A stretch of 13,316 nucleotides of DNA from Luminiphilus sp. (GTDB taxonomy: Bacteria; Pseudomonadota; Gammaproteobacteria; Pseudomonadales; Halieaceae), in NCBI GenBank assembly GCA_028117185.1, contig JAOHHD010000031.1, positions 1 to 13,316 of the forward strand, written 5' to 3'. Position numbers and translations under genes: made by a program. The notes below the pieces were generated by a model. That model was not told the DNA's origin. It searched no databases and worked only from the letters and a program-made list of their open reading frames with translations. Of the stretch, positions 8,457 through 13,316 are shown piece by piece. The number at the start of each line of letters is the position of its first letter. Position 1 is the first letter of the stretch.

Positions 8457-10115
8457 ATGTCAGCGGAATTACGCAGTAACTTTTTGCGTACACAAATTCA
8501 GTCTGATCTTGACGCCGGTCGGACTCGCGAGGTGGTGACAAGGTTCCCTCCTGAGCCCAATGGCTTTCTCCATATCGGTCATGCGAAGTCGATCACCGTC
8601 AACTTTGGGCTAGCCGAGCAGTTTGGGGGGCGCTGTCATCTGCGTTTTGATGACACCAATCCCGAGAAAGAGAGCCAAGAGTTTATCGACTCTATCCAAG
8701 AGGATGTTCGCTGGCTGGGCTACGAATGGAGCGGGGAGGTGCGTTTCGCCTCGTCTTATTTTGAACAATTTTATCAATGGGCACTGCACTTAATTGACAA
8801 TGGGGTTGCCTATGTTTGCGACCTTTCCGCTGAAGAGGCAAGGCGCTATCGCGGCTCTCTAGTGGAAGCGGGCCAGAACAGCCCCTTCCGAGACCGCAGC
8901 GCATCTGAAAACCGAGCACTGTTCGAGCAGATGCGTGCAGGGGTATTTGCCGAAGGTGAAAAGGTATTGCGGGCAAAAATTGACATGGCTGCGCCCAATA
9001 TGAACCTTCGGGATCCTATTCTGTATCGTATTCGTCGCGTTGCGCATCACCAAACTGGCACGAACTGGACTATCTATCCCACCTACGATTTCGCCCACGG
9101 ACAAGAGGATGCGATCGAGGGGGTGACTCACTCGATCTGCACCCTGGAATTTGAGGATCATCGTCCGCTATATGATTGGTTTATCGATCAGTTACCGGTG
9201 CCTCATACCCCTCGGCAGATTGAGTTTGCTCGGCTGAATACGAGTTACACGATAACGAGCAAGCGACAGTTGAAGCAGTTGGTCGACGCCAATGTCGTGA
9301 CGGGATGGGATGACCCACGAATGCCGACGATCGCTGGGTTGCGCAGAAGAGGTTATCCGGCGGCAGCGATTCGTCATTTCTGTGAAGAGGTCGGCACCTC
9401 TCGCTCCGATAGTATTGTCGATGTGGCGATGCTCGAAAGTGCTGTCCGAGATCATCTCAACAAGACGGCTGCCCGAGCAATGTGCGTGCTGCGCCCGCTG
9501 CGCTTGACGCTCACGAATCTGCCGAATGAATTAATGTTGTCGATACCCAACCATCCTGCTGATGAAACTTTTGGTCAGCGCGACGTAATGTTGACGCAGA
9601 CGCTGCTTATCGACCGTGAGGATTTCCGTGAGTCTGCTAATAAGCATTTTAAGCGACTGGTGATAGGCAAGCGCGTCCGTCTGCGAGGTGCGCTAGTGAT
9701 CGAGGCTGAGCGTTGCGATACCGACGCAGAAGGTAATGTGACACAGGTCTTTGCGCGCTGTGTCACCCTCGAGCAGGGTTCTGATCCAGACGACGGTATC
9801 AAGCCTAAGGGCGTGATTCACTGGGTATCAGCTGATCACTGCGTGCCCGCCAGAGTGAGATGTTATGACCGATTATTTTCTGAGGAAGCGCCAGGGCGTT
9901 GCAGCGATATCATGGAGGCAGTTAATCCAGAGTCTCTGGTCGTGATAGAAGAGGCGATGATAGAGCCTATGCTTGCAACGGTGGCGCCCGAGCAGGCGTA
10001 TCAGTTTGAGCGCGAGGGGTACTTTGTGGCCGATCGATACGAGCATCAAAGCGAGGCGCCGGTTTTCAATATGACCATTGGTCTACGTGATAACTGGTCT
10101 GCATCCAATGGCTGA
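8457..10115 (+). CDS. glnS: Glutaminyl-tRNA synthetase (GlnS)
   Basis: GlnRS charges tRNA-Gln with glutamine using ATP. The 552-residue protein matches the E. coli length (about 554) and layout. It has a Rossmann catalytic domain with the class I signature in [17 protein letters not shown] (HIGH at 39-42) and the second signature as ITSKRQL (Ser268, Lys269, Arg270), the usual MSKR-type variant in Gln[20 protein letters not shown] follows, then the C-terminal beta-barrel anticodon-binding domains. The presence of GlnRS indicates direct glutaminylation. Whether a GatCAB transamidation route also exists cannot be judged from this window. The ATG has GGGGGAG about five bases upstream. The gene overlaps cysS by 8 nt and the pair is probably one operon. 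Glutamate-specific GluRS is less likely because of the GlnRS-type GWDDPRMPT and beta-barrel region. Confidence 0.97.
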   Translation: MSAELRSNFLRTQIQSDLDAGRTREVVTRFPPEPNGFLHIGHAKSITVNFGLAEQFGGRCHLRFDDTNPEKESQEFIDSIQEDVRWLGYEWSGEVRFASSYFEQFYQWALHLIDNGVAYVCDLSAEEARRYRGSLVEAGQNSPFRDRSASENRALFEQMRAGVFAEGEKVLRAKIDMAAPNMNLRDPILYRIRRVAHHQTGTNWTIYPTYDFAHGQEDAIEGVTHSICTLEFEDHRPLYDWFIDQLPVPHTPRQIEFARLNTSYTITSKRQLKQLVDANVVTGWDDPRMPTIAGLRRRGYPAAAIRHFCEEVGTSRSDSIVDVAMLESAVRDHLNKTAARAMCVLRPLRLTLTNLPNELMLSIPNHPADETFGQRDVMLTQTLLIDREDFRESANKHFKRLVIGKRVRLRGALVIEAERCDTDAEGNVTQVFARCVTLEQGSDPDDGIKPKGVIHWVSADHCVPARVRCYDRLFSEEAPGRCSDIMEAVNPESLVVIEEAMIEPMLATVAPEQAYQFEREGYFVADRYEHQSEAPVFNMTIGLRDNWSASNG

Positions 10116-11490
10116 TCTGAGGGTTTACAACACTGCGTCGGGTGTAAAAGAGGTGTTTACGCCCATCGATGAAGGCCGGGTCACGATGTACGTCTGTGGT
10201 CCAACGGTCTATAACTATGCGCATATTGGCAATGCGCGCCCTGTGGTGGTCTTTGATTGCCTTTATCGGGTTTTGTCTGCGCGTTATGACAAAGTGGTCT
10301 ACGCCCGCAACATCACCGATATTGACGACAAAATTATTCAGGCGGCGGTGGAGCGTAATGGTGACATCGGCGAGGTCTCCCGGGAGTTTACCGCCGCCTA
10401 TCGCGAGGACATGGCGCTACTCCATGCGCTCACTCCTTCGATCGAGCCGATGGCCACTGAGCACATCCCAGAAATGGTTGCCTTGACCGAGCGCCTGATC
10501 GAGAGAGGCCACGCTTACGAGGAAGCCGGACATGTGCTGTTTTCCGTCGAATCAATGCCCACTTATGGAGCGCTGAGCCACCGCAATCTTGATGACATGT
10601 TGGCCGGCGCGCGGGTCAAGGTAGCCAGTTACAAGCGTCACCCCGGTGATTTCGTACTGTGGAAGCCCTCGAGCTCGGCGGAGCCTGGGTGGGAGAGTCC
10701 GTGGGGACGTGGTCGACCGGGGTGGCACTTAGAGTGCTCTGCGATGATCAGGGCGCACTTGGGTGGCAGTATCGATATTCACGGTGGCGGGCGCGATCTT
10801 ATCTTTCCTCATCACGAAAATGAACGTGCACAAAGCTGCTGTGCACATGACGACGAGTTTGTTCGCTATTGGATGCACAACGCTTACGTTGATATGGACG
10901 GTGAAAAGATGTCCAAGTCGCTGGGCAACGTGCGGACCGTGCGAGAGTTGGGGGAGCGATATCCTGGGGAGGTGTTGCGTTTTGCGCTGTTGACGGCTCA
11001 TTACCGCTCTCCGCTTAACTTTTCTCTACAGGTGCTGGAGAGCGCGAAAGATGCCTTAGATGCGTTTTATGGTGCGCTCAGGCCGCATGCTGGCATTGAA
11101 CCCGCCGAGCTAGCGCCTACCAGCAGTGCGGTTTATGGCGCATTGCTCGATGACATTAACACCCCTGAGGCGATCGCCGCACTGCACGCGGCAGCCAAAA
11201 CGTTGAACAAGGCGGCTGATGCCGAGGCGATAGCTGATGCGAAGGCTGAATTGCTGGTAGGCGGGGCCTTGCTGGGGCTGCTTAGCGAGGATCCCGAGAC
11301 GTGGTTCCAGCGAGGAGGCGGTCACGAAGGCCCTGACGCTGAGGATATTGAAGCCTTGATACAGGAGCGCTTACTGGCGCGCAGTAACCGCGATTTTGGC
11401 CGGGCCGATGAAATCCGCCAGACGCTGGAGGAGCAGGGCGTGTTGCTGGACGATGGCCCCGACGGCACGCAATGGCGACGCCGAGGCTAG
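10108..11490 (+). CDS. cysS: Cysteinyl-tRNA synthetase (CysS)
   Basis: CysRS activates cysteine and charges tRNA-Cys. The 460-residue protein fits the family. The active-site zinc ligands are visible: Cys30 ([15 protein letters not shown]), Cys210 (HLECSAM), His235 and Glu239 (HHENE). HIGN is at 39-42 and KMSKS at 267-271. The C-terminal part is an alpha-helical anticodon-binding region ending in a typical [13 protein letters not shown] motif. The frame is open back to a TTG at 10078. The ATG at 10108 is chosen because it gives the usual short N-terminus [11 protein letters not shown] before the first motif. This start lies inside the end of glnS (8-nt overlap) and has no strong ribosome-binding site, implying translational coupling to glnS. 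The stop is 8 nt from the convergent folD stop. Confidence 0.97.
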   Translation: MADLRVYNTASGVKEVFTPIDEGRVTMYVCGPTVYNYAHIGNARPVVVFDCLYRVLSARYDKVVYARNITDIDDKIIQAAVERNGDIGEVSREFTAAYREDMALLHALTPSIEPMATEHIPEMVALTERLIERGHAYEEAGHVLFSVESMPTYGALSHRNLDDMLAGARVKVASYKRHPGDFVLWKPSSSAEPGWESPWGRGRPGWHLECSAMIRAHLGGSIDIHGGGRDLIFPHHENERAQSCCAHDDEFVRYWMHNAYVDMDGEKMSKSLGNVRTVRELGERYPGEVLRFALLTAHYRSPLNFSLQVLESAKDALDAFYGALRPHAGIEPAELAPTSSAVYGALLDDINTPEAIAALHAAAKTLNKAADAEAIADAKAELLVGGALLGLLSEDPETWFQRGGGHEGPDAEDIEALIQERLLARSNRDFGRADEIRQTLEEQGVLLDDGPDGTQWRRRG

Positions 11491-11498
11491 AGGATCCA

Positions 11499-12344
11499 TC
11501 AGGCGAGAGACTTCTCTCCCGACTGAACCGTTTGTTGAATGAGTGTGTTAATGGTCATTGGACCGACGCCGCCAGGAACAGGTGTAATGGCGCTGGCCCT
11601 TTCTAACAAAGGCTGCAGCTCGATGTCGCCGACTCCACCCGGATGGTAGCCGGCATCGACGACCACTGCGGCGTCCTTAACCCAATCCGCCCGAATGAAC
11701 TCCGGTCTGCCCACGGCGCCGACGATAAGATCGGCTTGGCGCACATGGCTCTCTAGATCGCGAGTCCGCGAGTGGCAGATGGTCACAGTGGCATTGGCTT
11801 CTAGCAGCATCATCGCCATAGGCTTGCCGAGAATCGGACTTCTTCCCACAACGACGGCGTGGAGCCCTGAGAGCGCGATCTCGTAGTGCTGCAGTAGGCG
11901 CATGATGCCTTGTGGAGTTGCACATCCATAGGCAGATTCTCCCATCGCCATTCGCCCGAAACCTAAGCACGTTACCCCATCAACATCCTTTTCAAGTGCA
12001 ATCATGTCAAAGCAGGCGCGCTCATCAATCTGCGAGGGGACGGGGTGCTGTAACAAGATGCCGTGCACGTCGGGGTTAAGGTTGAGCTGTTCTATTTCCC
12101 TCAGTAAATCATTGGTGCTGATCGAAGCCGGTAGCTCTATCGCCAGCGACTCCATGCCAACGCGCCGGCAGGCATTGCCTTTCATTTTCACGTAAGTGGC
12201 AGAGGCTGGATCATCGCCAACCAAGATGGTGGCCAAAACGGGGGTCCGGCCATCGGAGCGGCTTTTCATTTTGGTCACACGCTCGGCCAAGGCCGCTTCT
12301 GTGAGCTGTGCAACGTGTTTGCCGTCAAGTATTGTTGCTGACAT
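11499..12344 (-). CDS. folD: Bifunctional methylenetetrahydrofolate dehydrogenase/cyclohydrolase (FolD)
   Basis: FolD oxidises 5,10-methylene-THF to methenyl-THF with NADP and hydrolyses that to 10-formyl-THF, which supplies formyl groups for purines and initiator Met-tRNA. The 281 residues carry the catalytic Tyr51/Lys55 (YVKMK), Gln99, KDVDG with Asp122, the cofactor loop GRSPILGKP (167-175), and [10 protein letters not shown] (255-264). I chose the ATG at 12344 because AGGAG lies seven bases upstream. The adjacent ATG at 12350 would be only one base from it. The open frame continues upstream to 12656, but that part is an artefact read through the antisense of tRNA-Pro. The middle region ([14 protein letters not shown], then CATPQG) differs from the NVGRL and PCTPxG usual in gammaproteobacterial FolD, suggesting another FolD subtype. 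The gene is convergent with cysS, a neighbourhood also seen in Pseudomonas. Confidence 0.95.
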   Translation of the reverse strand: MSATILDGKHVAQLTEAALAERVTKMKSRSDGRTPVLATILVGDDPASATYVKMKGNACRRVGMESLAIELPASISTNDLLREIEQLNLNPDVHGILLQHPVPSQIDERACFDMIALEKDVDGVTCLGFGRMAMGESAYGCATPQGIMRLLQHYEIALSGLHAVVVGRSPILGKPMAMMLLEANATVTICHSRTRDLESHVRQADLIVGAVGRPEFIRADWVKDAAVVVDAGYHPGGVGDIELQPLLERASAITPVPGGVGPMTINTLIQQTVQSGEKSLA

Positions 12345-12416
12345 GTCCATTCTCCTCGTCATGTGGGCGGGGATTCTTCCAGAATTCACGATGAGACAAA
12401 AGCATTTCCTTTCGCA

Positions 12417-12445
12417 TTGCCCAATATTGTCAATATCGGTAAACT
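12417..12445 (+). promoter_or_regulatory. Sigma70 promoter for the tRNA-Pro/tRNA-His unit
   Basis: TTGCCC (12417-12422) and TAAACT (12440-12445) are separated by exactly 17 bp. The next ten bases, CCCGCCGCGC, form a strongly GC-rich discriminator, a hallmark of stable-RNA promoters under stringent control. Initiation near 12452 would leave a leader of about 24 nt before tRNA-Pro. The spacer contains a perfect 13-bp palindrome. On the other strand that palindrome contains TTGACA, which could serve as a -35 for folD, although I find no matching -10 for it. Confidence 0.6.
12424..12436. repeat. Perfect 13-bp palindrome in the tRNA promoter spacer
   Basis: ATATTG-T-CAATAT has 6-bp arms and a single central base. 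It sits wholly between the -35 and -10 of the proposed tRNA promoter and within the folD/tRNA divergent spacer. A bound protein there would be expected to block the promoter. No regulator is identified. Confidence 0.7.
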
Positions 12446-12475
12446 CCCGCCGCGCGGAGGGGTTTCTCTTCGTTT

Positions 12476-12552
12476 CGGGGTGTAGCGCAGTCTGGTAGCG
12501 CGCCTGCTTTGGGAGCAGGATGTCGGGGGTTCGAATCCCTCCTCCCCGACCA
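12476..12552 (+). tRNA. tRNA-Pro (anticodon UGG)
   Basis: A full 77-nt tRNA with encoded CCA can be folded. The acceptor arm is CGGGGTG with CTCCCCG, followed by discriminator A and CCA (12550-12552). The D arm contains the AGCGCAG and GGTAGCGC segments. The anticodon stem CCTGC/GCAGG encloses the loop TTTGGGA with anticodon TGG at 12510-12512. The T arm is GGGGG-TTCGAAT-CCCTC. C1-G72 is the usual proline identity pair. The acceptor stem has one odd feature: U6 faces U67 (12481 against 12543), which is a mismatch. UGG can read all four proline codons in bacteria when modified. Confidence 0.97.
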
Positions 12553-12628
12553 CTTTTTCTTCCGGTAGACGTCGGAGAAGGAGGCCTTCGGGTAACCGTG
12601 TCAGCGCAGAGGTTGGCCGATTCTTGTT

Positions 12629-12705
12629 GGTGGCTGTAGCTCACCAGGTAGAGCACCGGATTGTGACTCCGGAGGTAGCGGGTTCAAGACCCGTCAGCCA
12701 CCCCA
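12629..12705 (+). tRNA. tRNA-His (anticodon GUG)
   Basis: This is a 77-nt gene including G-1 and encoded CCA (12703-12705). The acceptor arm is perfectly paired. G-1 (12629) opposes discriminator C73 (12702), the extra base pair that identifies tRNA-His. The D stem is GCTC/GAGC. The anticodon stem CCGGA/TCCGG encloses TTGTGAC with anticodon GTG at 12663-12665. The T arm is GCGGG-TTCAAGA-CCCGT. It follows tRNA-Pro by 76 nt on the same strand, with no evident promoter of its own, so the two are probably processed from one transcript. Confidence 0.97.
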
Positions 12706-13091
12706 TTTTTCCCTAGTTATCACAATAATTTACGGCTGCTGCTGGGCGGTTGACCGTAATTTGCATGGATTTTCCGGTTTTCGGGGGCTTCTATGGAACC
12801 AATTTATTAGTATGCAGCGCGCGTTCATCGCTGGGTCGATGGTGACGCAGTGATCCTCGGTACCGACTGTGGCTTTATTGTGAAAGCTTCAGGTGGCGAA
12901 AGTTAACAGTAGTTTGTCAGCAAGCGCTGCGGGGGTTGGCCTAATTCAGCTGCCAATCACCCGCATTCTGAGCTTGCTGGCGAATCGCAACTGTTCCTGC
13001 AGTATCGCCGCCACAACACACGTTATTTGCCTTGGAGGCTGTGTGCTGTCACTTTTGCTCATCACTGACGCCCACAAGGACACCCTACGCT
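12706..13091. other. 386-nt intergenic stretch without a recognisable gene
   Basis: This spacer separates tRNA-His from the GDT1-family gene. It opens with TTTTT directly after the tRNA CCA end. A 6-bp inverted repeat, TTACGG (12730-12735) and CCGTAA (12754-12759), has an 18-nt loop and could mark the end of the tRNA transcript, but it lacks a strong U-tract. A frame opening with GTG at 12893 runs 82 codons but overlaps the next gene by 50 bp out of frame, and I recognise nothing in its product. A start-less frame of 31 codons at 12811-12906 is also open. I found no yybP-ykoY-type riboswitch core, no tRNA-end duplication suggesting an attachment site, and no clear promoter. Confidence 0.6.
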
Positions 13092-13316
13092 ATGGAGCTA
13101 AAAGTATTTGTCACCGTTTTCATTTCAGTATTCATCGCTGAGCTGGGGGATAAGACGCAGCTTGCGACAATGCTTTTCGCTGCAGACAAAGAGGTGAGTA
13201 AGTGGACTGTATTCTGTGGTGCCTCAGTCGCGTTGGTGGTTGCTTCGGCTATCGGGGTGTTAGCGGGAGCATTGCTATCTGAGTTTATTAACCCAAAGTA
13301 CCTCAGCTACCTAGCG
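13092..13316 (+). CDS. GDT1/TMEM165 (UPF0016) family cation transporter, 5' part
   Basis: The first 75 codons of a membrane protein are present before the window ends. Residues 5-17 form a hydrophobic helix leading into the family signature E-x-G-D-K-T (AELGDKTQLATMLFA, Glu17 to Thr22). A cytosolic loop and a second hydrophobic segment (GASVALVVASAIGVLAGALL) follow. The signature is diagnostic of the GDT1/TMEM165 family, whose bacterial members (for example MneA of Vibrio) export Mn2+. Eukaryotic relatives move Ca2+ or Mn2+. The second copy of the signature expected in the C-terminal half is off the edge. The ATG has AAGGA eleven bases upstream, which is rather far. An in-frame GTG at 13041 would add 17 residues unlike the family and is not preferred. 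Confidence 0.88.
   Translation, partial: MELKVFVTVFISVFIAELGDKTQLATMLFAADKEVSKWTVFCGASVALVVASAIGVLAGALLSEFINPKYLSYLA

Noticed and set aside
11503..11519. GAGAGA/TCTCTC hairpin just after cysS as a terminator
   Set aside because: The stem is short, lies within the end of the folD coding sequence, and has no following T-run on the + strand.
12629..12705. tRNA-His as an integration site for a mobile element
   Set aside because: No copy of the tRNA 3' end appears downstream within the window, and no integrase or mobile gene follows.
12706..13091. Possible yybP-ykoY manganese riboswitch upstream of the transporter gene
   Set aside because: The expected GGGGAGUA-type core and the associated conserved loop sequence are not present by eye.
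12893..13141. An 82-codon + strand frame starting at GTG and overlapping the GDT1-family gene
   Set aside because: It has no convincing ribosome-binding site or recognisable product, and it runs 50 bp out of frame into a gene with a clear family signature.

Overview
The window looks like a chromosomal housekeeping segment of a gammaproteobacterium, probably a marine or aquatic one related to Pseudomonas/Cellvibrionales-type lineages. The evidence is gene order and protein similarity recalled from memory: cvpA-purF-metZ, glnS-cysS next to divergent ppiB-lpxH, folD facing cysS beside tRNA genes, an AcnB-type aconitase, and MiaE. The species cannot be named. I see no insertion sequence, prophage, CRISPR array, defence cassette or biosynthetic cluster, and no convincing undescribed system. 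The items of interest are small: a FolD of an unusual subtype, a palindrome inside a tRNA promoter, a mismatched tRNA acceptor stem, and a DUF1289-miaE gene pair.

Layout. Positions 1-3173 (+) carry the end of cvpA, then purF (first committed step of purine synthesis) and metZ (sulfhydrylation of O-succinylhomoserine), spaced tightly as one operon. metZ converges on acnB (-), the TCA-cycle aconitase. acnB is divergent from a two-gene + strand unit: a Cys4 DUF1289 protein overlapping miaE, a tRNA hydroxylase. miaE converges on and overlaps lpxH, which lies downstream of ppiB on the - strand (lipid A hydrolase and cytoplasmic cyclophilin). Divergent from ppiB on the + strand are glnS and cysS, two class I aminoacyl-tRNA synthetases with overlapping ends. 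cysS converges on folD (-, one-carbon metabolism).

Divergent from folD is a tRNA-Pro(UGG)/tRNA-His(GUG) pair behind a recognisable sigma70 promoter with a GC-rich discriminator. A 386-nt stretch without a convincing gene follows. The window ends inside a gene for a GDT1/TMEM165-family membrane transporter, probably a Mn2+ or Ca2+ exporter.

Common themes are nucleotide and one-carbon metabolism (purF, folD), sulfur amino acids (metZ, cysS) and translation (glnS, cysS, two tRNAs, miaE). These reflect conserved gammaproteobacterial neighbourhoods rather than one dedicated pathway. Four starts differ from the longest open frame: acnB, cysS and folD are shortened on ribosome-binding-site or homology grounds, and cvpA is truncated by the window edge.
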